Source: Takakia lepidozioides (lineage: Eukaryota; Streptophyta; Takakiopsida; Takakiales; Takakiaceae). Taken from it: DNA of 64,000 nt. A program made the translations under genes and the position numbers. Positions within the stretch are counted from its first letter, which is position 1; every line of letters starts with the position of its first letter. The stretch covers positions 29,121,053-29,185,052 of the forward strand of contig CM060732.1 in NCBI GenBank assembly GCA_030704615.1, read 5' to 3'. The notes under the pieces were generated by a model. The model saw only the letters and a list, made by a program, of their open reading frames with translations. It did no database searches and was not told the origin of the DNA. This document shows, one piece after another, positions 33,938 to 63,772 of this stretch.

Positions 33938-34455
33938 TATGATTCCTTGAGAGTCACCTATATATTATCCATTCGAAGCTAGTTTTACCTGTGGACAGAG
34001 AGAAAAGGCTGACTGTGGGTAAGCTAGTGGCCATTTTCTCAACTCTGTGTGTGCCTGACACCTTGCCTCACCCCATACAAACTCCGTTGTTCGAATCCCT
34101 CCCTCAAACTTGAATGAGAGTCTGCACTCAGCCTTAATGGGGACAGTACCATCTGTTAACCAAGTTGTGACCAAGCCTACAAAATTTGACTGGTAGGGTG
34201 AGGGAATTTTGCAGTAAGGATTTATAATTGGCCCCTAGGAAGCAATCCAAATTCAGTGTACATTATTTACAGTGTTCACAGTATTTGTTCAGCAAATCTA
34301 TAGTGGGCAGGACAGACTATGAACTCTTTTTGTCTTTCCCTTTTATTACAATCTCAGTATCCACATGTGGAAATGAATCAAGGACATAATGATGCCCTAC
34401 TTAAGATATTCAACCTGTCAAAAATCAAGTTGATAATCTACATTTCCCAGAACTT
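33938..34455. other. convergent 3' ends of PYG7 and TrpRS genes
   Basis: No coding signal. This should hold the 3' untranslated regions and polyadenylation sites of both genes; I cannot place them. Confidence 0.5.
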
Positions 34456-42953
<8,498 letters not shown>

Positions 42954-43413
42954 CTCAACCTGACTCCGAGCTGCACTGCAGCTCCACACTACTATCCAAT
43001 TAGAAGACCTGAAAACCCTAAACCCTGGGGAGTGAGATGCTACAACGACAAGCGCATTGATAAAAAAAAACCATTGGGAGAGCAGGATTGAGTGACGATG
43101 CTCCCAAAAAAATGTAGAGTCCCGTCTTTTCTCCAAATAGCTACCTACCCATATAATCTGGAAATCTCGATGCTTGCATTAGTGCTTTGCTTGCCTGCAG
43201 GCCTTTTTTGGCCAACCCGGAAAAAGTGACCCCCCTGGCCGGAAAAGTGGCGTAATTTGCTCATGCTTCACGGACTCCCGCTGCGTCGTTATGGGTGCAG
43301 GCGCTGCGTCCTAAGTTAGAGGATGTCCAAGATCCACACGGCCAAACGTTGAGAAGAGCAAGCAGCAGAGTTTTTCATTAGCGTGGTGCCATAGAGACCA
43401 TGGGCCAGCAGAG
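42954..43413. promoter_or_regulatory. shared upstream region of TrpRS (-) and LeuRS (+)
   Basis: 460 bp separate the two start codons, which face away from each other. It must hold both promoters and both 5' untranslated regions. A telo-box-like AAAACCCTAAACCCTGG sits at 43012-43028, 59 bp upstream of the TrpRS ATG. Telo-boxes are common near plant genes of the translation machinery. I see no clear TATA box. Confidence 0.6.
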
Positions 43414-53850
<10,437 letters not shown>

Positions 53851-54994
53851 GATTCCGTCCAATTTTTTACTTGAATTTTGATTCTTGGTTGTAACTACTG
53901 TAGAGATCCATATAAATCTAATGATTTGAAGGCTTACAAGCTTATAACATTTTTGACATGTTGCTACTCCAAACAGGTCACTATAGTGTAATCTGACAAG
54001 ACTGCCTAAGGTATGATTCTCAAGATACAGGAATAGTGCACATTTAAACTTGAAACCTTTATAGGTGATGAGCAGGTAAGACCTACAACATGACACATTG
54101 TGGTGGAACTTGTAGTGAATAGCAAAGTCAATATCAACCCTCAAATTCTACTTGTGTACCCTGGCAGATATCCAGATATCCAACGGGTGGTCTCCCTATG
54201 GCGAAATGGCAGTAATTCTTTGGAGAAAGTGATAGTAATCAAATGTTTCATCTGTTTAGTACCACCACTCGTGCAACTACACAACGAAGGTGAACAGTCA
54301 ACGCAAATTTCCTCCTCTCCCCCATGCCCACCCCCCCCCCTCTTGATGTGGTCTATCTGTAAATCCTTTTCGTCCTATGTCTCCTATTATTTTATTCAAC
54401 TAGAAATAGTGGACTTATCAAGCTCAAGCAGGTCGTAGAGAATCATTCCAAAAGAGAAGATGTTGACACATGTGTAAGGTTGGTGCAGCTCAGGAGCCAC
54501 TTGGTAATAGCATGGTTGTCACTTGTGTGGCTCATTCCTGCAGCCCTCAAGCCAAATCAACAACCCTTGCAATCAAGCTCACCACGTCAATAAGGATGCT
54601 GGCGAAAGCTCCCCATGTACGACATTGAAACTTTACACATTGTAGGACAATAGGGCAGTATTGGCCCAATTTATAACAGGCAATAGTTGGGCAGCCTTTT
54701 CACCCATAATAGTCGAATCATATTCCACGACATATAACTTACTAGATAGAGAAGTGCCTAAACTTCCGTAGACATCGATGACCGCAACCCCTTCATCCAT
54801 AAGGGGGGATAACATGATATCTTGGTGTAGTAAACAACCACACAAACGCCTTGTGAGACGACTCCCCTAATGGGGGAATGCTAGATCGTGAGCCCAGCCC
54901 CATGAGCCCATGTGGCATGAAAGTGGTCCAAGTTTGGTACCATGGAAGGTCACCCATTCCGGCAGAAATACGTCTATTAGAAACCATAATCGCA

Positions 54995-55060
54995 AAACCT
55001 AAATCCCATATCCAAACCTTAAACCGTAATCCCAAACTCTAAACCCTAAACCCCAACCGG
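54995..55060. repeat. degenerate interstitial telomere-like repeats
   Basis: A run of CCTAAAT, CCAAACCTTAAACC, CCCAAACTCTAAACCC and TAAACCCCAA is a decayed array of the plant-type CCCTAAA repeat, about nine units. It ends ~145 bp before the chromovirus. Confidence 0.7.
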
Positions 55061-55201
55061 AGTGAAATGAAATTGTCCAGTGAAATGCCGGGGAATGCTA
55101 GATCCTCACGTAAGTGAAAATACCATTTAGGGGATGAACAGCAATGTAAAAACGACACAGACAAAATGATTCAGTAAACCTCATTATCGTTCAATAATTC
55201 C

Positions 55202-55206
55202 CAATA
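55202..55206. other. target-site duplication CAATA, left
   Basis: CAATA lies directly before the left LTR and is repeated directly after the right LTR (61022-61026). Five bases is the usual size for Ty3/gypsy integration. Confidence 0.95.
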
Positions 55207-55931
55207 TGTCGCGCACCTCCCTTCGGTAAGCTCCCCTTCACGTCATAGTTACTCGCTTTGATGCGCGCGCCTGACTCCCAACCTGGCCGCCGGGCCAACT
55301 TGGAGCTTCGGCTGCTCACCGGGACATAACGGTCCCCCTTCGCTTCCCACTAAACCCTCCACCTATTTGGGACTAGTGGAATTCCCTTTGGTAGATGGCA
55401 GTCCGGAACAGCTCCCCACTCTTTGGTCGCTTTCCGGCTCGCTCGCTTACTCACTAGTTTTTGGTCACCAACGGGCTTGCACCGTTCTCGGGGTTACTAC
55501 TCCCTATATATACTTCTGTAGCTGTCCGCGGGGGTTTCACAACCAGCCATGCCATTTTATGGCGAACCACCACGAAAACCCTCGACTCCCGGTGATGAGT
55601 CGCGGTGAGTCTTGGCCCACTCACCACGGCCCCTATGGACCGTGATGAGTCCCAAGACTCCCCACGACTCCCACCACGAGGTCTCCGCCCCCATGGTGAG
55701 TCCTATGCCACCCCCACTAAGTCCCGCTAAGCTACCACCACTCCTTGTGGAGCCACCCCCACCGCAACCCGGTGTGCGGGGCTCCACCTAGTGAGCGCCT
55801 CCGCCTCCTTGAGTGCATTGGGCACTCAAGGGTGCTTCAGCCCCCCATACCTATCGCTGCCGCTGCCCCCACCACAGGGGCAGCCCCTCATGTGTCCCGA
55901 CCCCCTGCCCTCAAGGCAAAGGGCCGCGACA
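55207..55931 (-). repeat. 3' LTR of the chromovirus
   Basis: 725 bp, bounded by a 7-bp inverted repeat TGTCGCG/CGCGACA. It contains TATATATA at about 55505 and several GGTGAGTC/CGTGATGAGTC words at 55580-55700. Confidence 0.97.
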
Positions 55932-56837
55932 CACATCCCTACCAACAGGGAGTCGATGTCCTCATCGACTTGTCCATTTTGTAGAAACGAACATCCAAGT
56001 TGTGGCGTCCCACATCAAGGAGTTTGTTTCCGCACCATGGCGTCCCATGGTAAAGAACCAAACCGCACACTTGACTCTACTCTCCACTAGCTAGTTCGGC
56101 CGACTTCCTCCAAGTCCCGGCCAAGGGTGGAGCCTCTCCAGCTCCTCCCAGTGCACTCTTCTTGGCCTACTTCAAGGCCAAGGAACGATCCTCCTTGAGG
56201 ATCGAATCGCCTTACTGCAACAACATTGCTTGCGACCGCTCATGATGTCGCTTTTGGCATCACCTTGAGCAAGGGTTCACCTGGAACCCTCTTTGACTAG
56301 GAAGATAACCTTGAACCAACCGTGCGCCCCAATCACTACAATTGGGTCCGCCTTGGAATGCTGGCCTGAGGTACGGGAACACGCCGAAGCCGCACTACGA
56401 CTTCGTCCCGAGGCTACACGATTATAGTACGTGAACGGAAGCACGTGGCTTCCGCGTTAGCCCGCACTACAAGGCAACCCCCTCGGTAGCGCAGTTATAG
56501 TACGCGCACGCGCCAGGTGCGCACTAGCATGTGAACTCCCAAAGAAGGCGCAAGTTTCCTTGCCCCTCGGATGGGGGTCACCCGATTTCGGCACTACACA
56601 AACACACGATTAACCCAATTTACCTCTCCCACTTTTATAAGCTAGCATGCATTCTACACACTAGCCAACCATACCATGCATCACCATTTCCAAACAAAAT
56701 AGGACGCACAACATTTGGAATCCATTTCATTTATAGCACGTTTTGTACAATACAAGTTTTTGCAATCGGATTCCTAAGCTAGCTAAGCCGGGCTAAGCAT
56801 GCATTTCCTCCCCCACGCTCCAAGGTTGATGTCCCCA
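55932..56837 (-). other. non-coding 3' part of the chromovirus
   Basis: About 900 bp between the integrase stop and the 3' LTR. No coding signal in either direction. Near 56380-56530 a word (ATAGTACG(T/C)G) recurs with GCACGTGG/GCGCGCC flanks. The polypurine tract next to the LTR is weak (minus strand GGTAGGGATGTG). Confidence 0.6.
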
Positions 56838-57857
56838 TCAAATCTTCTTCCGCTTTTGAGGTCGCCCTTCGAAAGCTGCGACCGCCTCGGATGCGTTTCC
56901 CATTTCTGAAGCACGCACCCAAGATGCCTCCACCTGATGATAGCTCTTCCATTTGACGAGATACTCCGTTTCTCGGTTCCTGAACCTCCTCGACTTAAGT
57001 ATTGCCTCCACCTCGTACTCAGGTTCATTCTCATGATCCAACAGCATAGGTGGCGGACGCAACACTTGATGCCGATTCGGACGCGCTTCATCTTTGAAGT
57101 AAGGCTTCAAAAGGGAGACATGGAATACTGGGTGCACCTTGCTGTTTGCCGGCAGCTCCAATTCATACACATCCTCATTCATAACCTTCCGAATGCGAAA
57201 GGGTCCCGCATACGGAGGTACGAACTTCGGACTCACTTCCGGAGGTAGTCGGAAATTCTTGATGTTCAACCAGACCTCTGTGCCTGCCTCAAACTTCACT
57301 TCCCTCCGCTTCCGATTCGCCTGTCTTTCATACCGTTTCCTGGCTTTGGCAATGTTGTACTTTGCGAGCTTCAACAAACGCTCACGTTCTTCCAGTACCG
57401 CCGCTACTGCCGGTTCCTCAACGTCCTGGGCGGCCCAACTTGTCGGCACCAGCGGTGCTTTTCCATAGACCAATACGAAAGGGGAAACTCCTATTGCGGA
57501 GTGTTCTGTGTTATTATAACATAACTCTGCCGCGTCTAAGTGTTCCACCCAGTCTGTTTGGTCTGCCGACACGTAATTCCGCAAGATCTGCTTCACTACG
57601 GAATTCACTCTTTCTGTTTGGCCGTCGGTTGTAGGTCGGAAGGTGGTGCTCATCTTCAGCCTCGTCCCCATCTTCTTCCAAAGTGCCCTCCAAAATTTAC
57701 TCGTAAACTTTGGATCGCGGTCCGAGACAATATCCTTGGGGACTCCATGATGTTTTAAGACGTGGGCGAAGTAAAGTCGCCCTGTCTCCTGCGCCGTTGC
57801 CATCTCTTTGGTGGGGATGAAATGGCCCATTTTACTGAACCTATCCACCACCACCAT
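56838..57857 (-). pseudogene. chromovirus integrase core and chromodomain
   Basis: 339-codon frame. It starts just after a frameshift in the integrase core (VVVDRFSKMGHF), keeps the second Asp (IVSDRDPKFTSKFW) and the Glu (DGQTERVNSVVKQ), then the GPF/Y region (PPYAGPFRIRKVM, HPVFHVSLLKPY). A C-terminal chromodomain follows (EYEVEAILKSRRFRN, EYLVKWKSYHQVEASWV), with KRKK at the end. Chromodomains guide chromovirus integration to marked chromatin. Confidence 0.95.
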
Positions 57858-58951
57858 GATTGTATCGAATCATTTTGACAGCGGCGCATAGCAGTCATGA
57901 AATCCATCGAGACGCTTTCCCAAGTCCCCTCTGGAATTGGCAAGGGTTGTAACAGCCCCGCTTGCTTTTTGTACTCGCTCCGGTTTTGTTGGCATGTGGT
58001 GCATGTCTTGACATACTCCTCTGCCTCCTCCCTCAGTTTGGGCCAGAAATACTCTTTCTTCAAGAGTGCCGCAGTGCGCTTGGCTCCGCCGTGACCCGCA
58101 AGCGGGCTATCATGGCATTCTCTCAAGAGGCTATCTCTGATCCCTCCCTTCGGCACGTAGAGACGTTTTTGCTTATACCGGAGCAGTCCATTTTGCAAGT
58201 GGAACTGCGATTTAACCCCCATCCTCAAGTCCTGCATCACGGACTTTGCCAGCTCATCCTTCCGGCAAGCCTTCCGGATCTTCCTTTGGAGCGCCGTCTC
58301 GCCCTTGTACACCAACAAGAGCTGCTGCTTTCTACTTAAAGCATCGGCCACCACGTTGTCTCGTCCCGGTTTGTACTGGATATCCACGTCGAACACCGCC
58401 AAAGTATCTTGCCACCTAAGTTGTTTTGGGGACAACTTGGGCTGCGTGGCAAAATACTTCACCGTGACATTGTCTGTGAATACCTTCACTGGGTTGGAAC
58501 CAACATAGTGGCGCCAAAGCTCAAGACAGTGCACCACCGCCTTCATCTCTTTTTCGTGCATCGGCCACCGTCGCTCCACTTCATTCAGTTTCTTACTTTC
58601 GTAAGCCACTGGACGTTCATCTTGCATAAGTACACCCCCAATCGCGAAGTCCGACGCATCTGTATGAATCTCAAATGGACGATCGAACTCCGGGATTTTC
58701 AAGACTGGAGCTTCCGCCATCCGCTGCTTCAATTCAGCAAAAGCTTGGCCACAAAATGTGTTCCATACCCAGACTTTGGATTTACACAGAAGGTCCGACA
58801 GCGGCCCCGCGATCTTGGCAAAATTTCTCACATACTTCCGGTAATAGGAGGCGAGTCCTAGGAAGGATCGCACTCCCGGGACCGAAGTCGGAGGCTCTTA
58901 GTCCAAGATCGCCCTCACCTTTCTGTCATCCATTTGGATCCCATCCTGTGT
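57755..58951 (-). pseudogene. chromovirus RT end, RNase H and integrase zinc region
   Basis: The frame carries the RT connection (RSFLGLASYYRKYVRNFAKI), RNase H (EIHTDASDFAIGGVLMQD, FTDNVTVKYFATQ, NVVADALSRKQ) and the integrase HHCC finger (HDSPLAGHGGAKRTAALLKK ... CTTCQQNRSEYKK). An in-frame TAA at 58900-58898 separates it from the upstream [14 protein letters not shown] part. It ends in a frameshift in the integrase core (DFMTAMRRCQNDSI). Confidence 0.93.
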
Positions 58952-58953
58952 AA

Positions 58954-60306
58954 TCACATGCCCCAAGAACTCCACTTTCGTGACCCCGAATTCGCATTTG
59001 AGGCTTTGGCGTACAGCTTCCCTTCCCGCAACTTTTGGAACACCCTTTTGAGGTGCTCTAGGTGTTCCTCCTTTGTTTTCGAGTACACCAAGATGTCGTC
59101 GATGTACACGATCACAAAGTCATCCAACCACTCCTGAAAAAGGCTGTTCATCAGCGTGCTAAAGGTCGCCGGTGCATTAGTGAGCCCAAAAGACATCACC
59201 AAGAACTCATATGAACCATACCTTGTCCTGCACGCGGTCTTCTCCTCATCTCCTTCCGCCACCCGAATTTGATGATAGCCGGAGCGCAAGTCGATCCGGC
59301 TGAAATACTTCGCTCCTGCCAACCGGTCGAAAAGGTCATCGATCCTTGGCAAAGGGTACCGGTTTTTAATAGTCACCTTATTCAAAGCCCTGTAATCGAC
59401 ACACATCCGCAGCGTCCCATCCTTCTTGTCTGCGAATAGCACCGGGGCTCCGTAAGGTGACTTACTCGGCCGGATGTACCCCTTTGACATTAGATCCTTG
59501 AGTTGAGTCTTCAGCTCGACCAACTCCCTGTGGCTCAACCGGTAGGGTGCCTTGGCAGGCGGTTCCGATCCCGGTATCACCTCAATCTTGTGGTCAACTC
59601 CTCTTCGCGGTGGCAAGCCGCTTGGTAAATCCTCCGGCATCACATCCTGGTATTTCTCCAAGATCCCCTTGATCCAATCTGGGCTCGGCTCCCCATCGCC
59701 TTCTCCCTTCACTTCTCTAATGTAAAGCAAAAACTGGGGCTCGTGTGCCTCCTCCACGGCCCACTCCCTTGCTGACAGAAGGTTTATTTGCCCTCCCACG
59801 GATTTGGGCGTTTCCGACACTCGTAAAACCTCGCCACCATTCCCACATGGCAGCGTGACTACTCTCTTGCGGCCATCTATGACCGCTCTGGATTTGCTCA
59901 AAAAGGTCATTCCCAAAATGAGATCCACTCCATCGATCTCGCAGATGGTGAAGTTCTCACGTCCCTCCCAACTCCCCAGTTGAAGAGGAACATCAAACGC
60001 CAACCTTGTCGCCAACTGTGGTTCTCCTTTGGCAGAACGCACCTCAATAGAGGCCCCCACGTCACTTGTCGGGAGTCCCAACTTTCGCGCCGCCGCCGGT
60101 GTCATGAAGGAGTGCGACGCTCCTGTGTCCACCAACAACGACACGTTAGTTCCGGATATTATCCCATCCACGAACAATAACTGACTCCCTTTACGCAGGG
60201 CGCTAGTTTCCTGATACAACTCACAAGAATAGTTGCCTACCTTGCAAGTCCTGGCGACCACCGCTTCCACCAAGCGACTGATGGTCTGATACCAAGTGTC
60301 GCGCAC
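58954..60306 (-). pseudogene. chromovirus protease and reverse transcriptase
   Basis: 450-codon frame whose first codons lie in the LTR edge and the primer site, so its nominal start is not a real gag start. From residue ~40: protease ([20 protein letters not shown], then LILGMTFL), then RT with [53 protein letters not shown] and the catalytic [11 protein letters not shown]. The frame breaks after REGKLYAK. No gag domain or CCHC knuckle precedes the protease. Confidence 0.93.
60285..60294 (-). other. primer-binding site of the chromovirus (initiator Met tRNA type)
   Basis: On the minus strand TGGTATCAGA begins two bases after the end of the 5' LTR. This is the usual primer site complementary to the 3' end of initiator methionine tRNA. 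Confidence 0.9.
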
Positions 60307-61021
60307 CTCCCTTCGGTAAGCTCCCCTTCACGTCATAGTTACTCGCTTTGATGCGCGCGCCTGACTCCCAACCTGGCCGCCGGGCCAACTTGGAGCTTCG
60401 GCTGCTCACCGGGACATAACGGTCCCCCTTCGCTTCCCACTAAACCCTCCACCTATTTGGGACTAGTGGAATTCCCTTTGGTAGATGGCAGTCCGGAACA
60501 GCTCCCCACTCTTTGGTCGCTTTCCGGCTCGCTCGCTTACTCACTAGTTTTTGGTCACCAACGGGCTTGCACCGTTCTCGGGGTTACTACTCCCTATATA
60601 TACTTCTGTAGCTGTCCGCGGGGGTTTCACAACCAGCCATGCCATTTTATGGCGAACCACCACGAAAACCCTCGACTCCCGGTGATGAGTCGCGGTGAGT
60701 CTTGGCCCACTCACCACGGCCCCTATGGACCGTGATGAGTCCCAAGACTCCCCACGACTCCCACCACGAGGTCTCCGCCCCCATGGTGAGTCCTATGCCA
60801 CCCCCACTAAGTCCCGCTAAGCTACCACCACTCCTTGTGGAGCCACCCCCACCGCAACCCGGTGTGCGGGGCTCCACCTAGTGAGCGCCTCCGCCTCCTT
60901 GAGTGCCTTGGGCACTCAAGGGTGCTTCAGCCCCCCATACCTATCGCTGCCGCTGCCCCCACCACAGGGGCAGCCCCTCATGTGTCCCGACCCCCTGCCC
61001 TCAAGGCAAAGGGCCGCGACA
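60297..61021 (-). repeat. 5' LTR of the chromovirus
   Basis: 725 bp, identical to 55207-55931 except one base. Read on the minus strand, the TATATATA box (about 60595) lies some 425 bp into the LTR and would drive the element transcript. Followed on the plus strand by the CAATA duplication. Confidence 0.97.
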
Positions 61022-61190
61022 CAATAGCTGACATTGTAAAAATCATTAAAATGACACAAACAAAGTGATTCAATAAACCGAGACTATCAGACCAAAAAAC
61101 CCCAATATCTGACATTGTCAAAATCAACATAGAGACTCTCATGTTGAAACAAGAGCACAAACATGTAAACTTTATGCACGGAGTGGACAT
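61022..61190. repeat. ~81-bp tandem repeat at the chromovirus insertion site
   Basis: CTGACATTGT(A/C)AAAATCA starts at 61028 and again at 61109. A third, related piece (ATGTAAAAA...AATGATTCAGTAAACC...CCCAATA) lies left of the element at 55141-55206. The chromovirus thus split a small tandem array. Confidence 0.7.
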
Positions 61191-61388
61191 TCGGCATTTG
61201 GTCACCCTCTAGGGATGATAATGCAAGATACACAAACCATGTGTCTTGATAAGTCACAGTAACGAATCTCCGTTCATGCCAGGTTTTCCCTTCCGCTGCA
61301 GCCTGGGATAAATGGTGTACTGACTGGATGGATTGTCATCGGTTGTAGGCCCCTTCTTTTTTACTTACAGGAGATGTTTGCGTCAACG

Positions 61389-61872
61389 TAAGAGCCGGGT
61401 TCTAGTACCCCCCCCAAGCAAGCGCCCCCAAGAGGGAATCGCCCCTAAAAACGCTAGGGGGTGGTTCCATGGACACCTTTCCATTCACCCCTCTAGAAAT
61501 TTTGGCACCAATTGCCATGTGGGCCCATCACATAGTACATGATAATTAATATAAGTTTTGGATGAAAATGTCAAAATCATTCCCTCTCCTAAAATCTAAC
61601 TTACTTTGGATGGAAATCAATAGTATTCTGTAAGGCTGCGTGCGCCGCTGTAGGAAAAGTCACGGGTGTCAGTTAGGGGCGCCGTGAAACTCGATTGCCC
61701 CTTGTGAAGGGACGGCTTTTTTGGGCCCCTTAGCAAGGGGCGATTCCATGGGGGCGCCTCTTAGGGAATGTCCTATTTCGACCAATAGTGCCTCACTAAT
61801 CTTGGGGGCGATTCCAGGGGGGTGGGGGGTCGTCCCCAGCTGCCGATGGAACCCGGCTCTAAGCTCCTCCAG
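61389..61872. mobile_element. MITE with TAA target duplications
   Basis: Terminal inverted repeats GAGCCGGGTTC (61392) and GAACCCGGCTC (ending 61869) are flanked by TAA on both sides. The interior is 478 bp in all, rich in GGAATCGCCCC words in both orientations, and has no long frame. A 3-bp TAA/TTA duplication and G-rich termini are typical of PIF/Harbinger-type MITEs. Confidence 0.75.
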
Positions 61873-62029
61873 CCATTGCAAGGATGGATTTTTTGACATT
61901 GCAATGATGGATTTTATTTATTTATTTTCGTCATTGCAAGGCAGGGAGAGATGTTTGCTTCGACACAAGCATTGTCGTGCGCATACATATCGCTACACAA
62001 CTACATCGTTATCCACACCACACACCGCA

Positions 62030-63772
62030 TACACTAGTCTATTACTAGTCTTGATAAGCTCACGGGAAAGCTTGCACGATGGGCACTCATACTCCAAGAG
62101 TATTATGACTTTCAGGTTGTGCATCGACTCGGTTTGGTCAATCGGGATGCCGAAGGATTGAGTCGCAATCCATGCACGAGCCAGCAGGATGATACTGGAG
62201 CTCGGTGACATGGTGAGACAGACGAGGAAATGGTACCAGGATGGTATGCATCTGCATTCATGTGTATCTTGGCAGTGGAAGGCCACCTTGGACCTACAAC
62301 AGGGATGATTGTAGATGGAGTGTCTGAGGACCCTGAGGCCACTGACGAGCCAGGTGGCGCCAAAGATATACATGAGGATTCAGCGGTGTTGGACTACCTC
62401 CGTACTAGGGAGATGGCAGCCACTGTGACTGCCAAGGAGAGGGATCGGATCCTACAAGGAGCCAAGAGGTTCAAGTGGGAGGGGACATACCTACTCTGAG
62501 TGTGTAAAGATGGTCGAGTGAGGATTGTGCCTCACCCGACACAGCGGGCCCAGTTAGTGCGGCATGCCCATGAGGAGTTGGGGCTTTTGGAGTGCGACGC
62601 ACTCACAGTTTACTATAGGGACAGTATTGGTGGCGGGTTGTAACAGTTTGTAGCTAGGTGCATGGTGTATGACAAGGTCCGTGCTTCATTCAATGCCCAT
62701 ACACCCCAGTTGCATCTTTTACCCATTATGGGATTAGGCTACCGATGGAGTCTTGACTTTGCAGGACCGTTGCCACTGATGATGCGTCACCACAAATATG
62801 TATTGGTGATGGTGGAACATTTCTCCAAGTGGATTGAGTTGGTTCCATTGCCTGACAAGGCTAGTGAGGGGGCTACGTATGCATTCTTAGATCGTGTGCT
62901 TAGCCGATTCGGTGCTCCGGTTGAGGTACTCACGGACCAAGGGAGGGGGGGAGTTTTAGGCGTAGTGTGACAAGTCTTGATAGACCACCACATCACTTCT
63001 CGGGATCATCCAAGGCTGATGGCTTGGCAGAGAGAGTTGTGCAGACGGTGAAGAGGAATTTGCGCAAGTATAACTTATAGAAAGGACACCTAGGAGATTG
63101 GGACTTTCAACTACCATGGTTTACCATGGGCTACAGGTTCAGCAAGCAAGCATCACTTGCCTGCTTCTCACCATATTTCTTTTTCTTTGGCCAAGAGCCG
63201 GATTTTCCTACATCCATTCATAGAGAAGCTACTAAAGTTCTCAACCTTGATGATCCGGAGGTGTGGGCACGTACATGTGATCAGTGTGCGAGTTGTTCAA
63301 AAAAGTCATGCCCATGGATTTTGAGAACCTTGCCGTTGCACAACATCGTGCAGATACGTTGAGGTATGCCAAATGTTATACGTGATGGTGGCTATCATCA
63401 TGAGGTTCGGAGGTTTCATCATGGGGACTATGTTTATTTGCAGCAGAGTGCTCCTACGACCCTGGATCTGACGACAGGGTGTGTTATTTTGAGGGTTCGA
63501 GAGGTGTTGCCCTCACGAGTCATAATCTTGGAGGGTCGGGATGGCATGACTTGGAAGGATCATGTGCGTAATTGTGCGCCATGCCATCTTTCCAAACTTG
63601 GCAGTAACTTACCCGCAGGTTTGAGGTGCATGTTGTGTAGGTCTGCCAGAGGGACAACCACCTTGCTGACCTGTGTGATCGTTGCTCAAGAGGTTACCAC
63701 ATGGGATGTTTGACACCGCCTCTTGAGAAGGTTCCGGATGGAGATTGGTTATGTCCACACTGCTTAGGATAA
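62030..63772 (+). pseudogene. gypsy RNase H-integrase fragment with C-terminal PHD finger
   Basis: Plus-strand pieces in order: the RNase H end (KLTGKLARWALILQEY, DFQVVHRLGLVNRDAEGLSR), a linker (62230-62500), the integrase HHCC region (degenerate, 62540-62690), and the core (GYRWSLDFAGPLPL, VMVEHFSKWIELVPLPDK, VLTDQGR). Then a broken Glu region (DGLAERVVQTVKRNLRK), MGYRFSKQASLACFSPYF, and a C-terminal SH3-like part (HHGDYVYLQQSAPTTLDL, VILRVREVLPSRVIILEG). At 63616-63772 a PHD finger follows: CMLC, CDRC, YHMGC, WLCPHC, then a TAA stop, with one frameshift after TTTLL. Several stops and frameshifts make it non-functional. No LTRs of this element are in the window. Confidence 0.85.

Larger units (their letters stand above)
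53851..55206. other. intergenic region downstream of LeuRS
   Basis: No gene is supported. It contains a telomere-like stretch (listed separately) and, at its right end, part of a ~80-bp repeat into which the chromovirus inserted. Confidence 0.5.
55207..61021 (-). mobile_element. young non-autonomous Ty3/gypsy chromovirus, gag missing
   Basis: 5815 bp with 725-bp LTRs at both ends, one mismatch between them (A at 55817, C at 60907), and a perfect CAATA duplication. On the minus strand the order is LTR, primer site, protease-RT, RNase H, integrase, chromodomain, ~900 bp without coding signal, LTR. There is no room for gag between LTR and protease. pol is itself broken: frameshift near 59005, stop at 58898-58900, frameshift near 57865. 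Nearly identical LTRs with such damage point to recent copying in trans by a related complete element; the damage could also be assembly error. Confidence 0.95.

Noticed and set aside
55367-55984. Plus-strand frames inside the chromovirus LTR (also 60457-61068)
   Set aside because: They lie inside the LTR in antisense and are duplicated only because the LTR is; no domain is visible.
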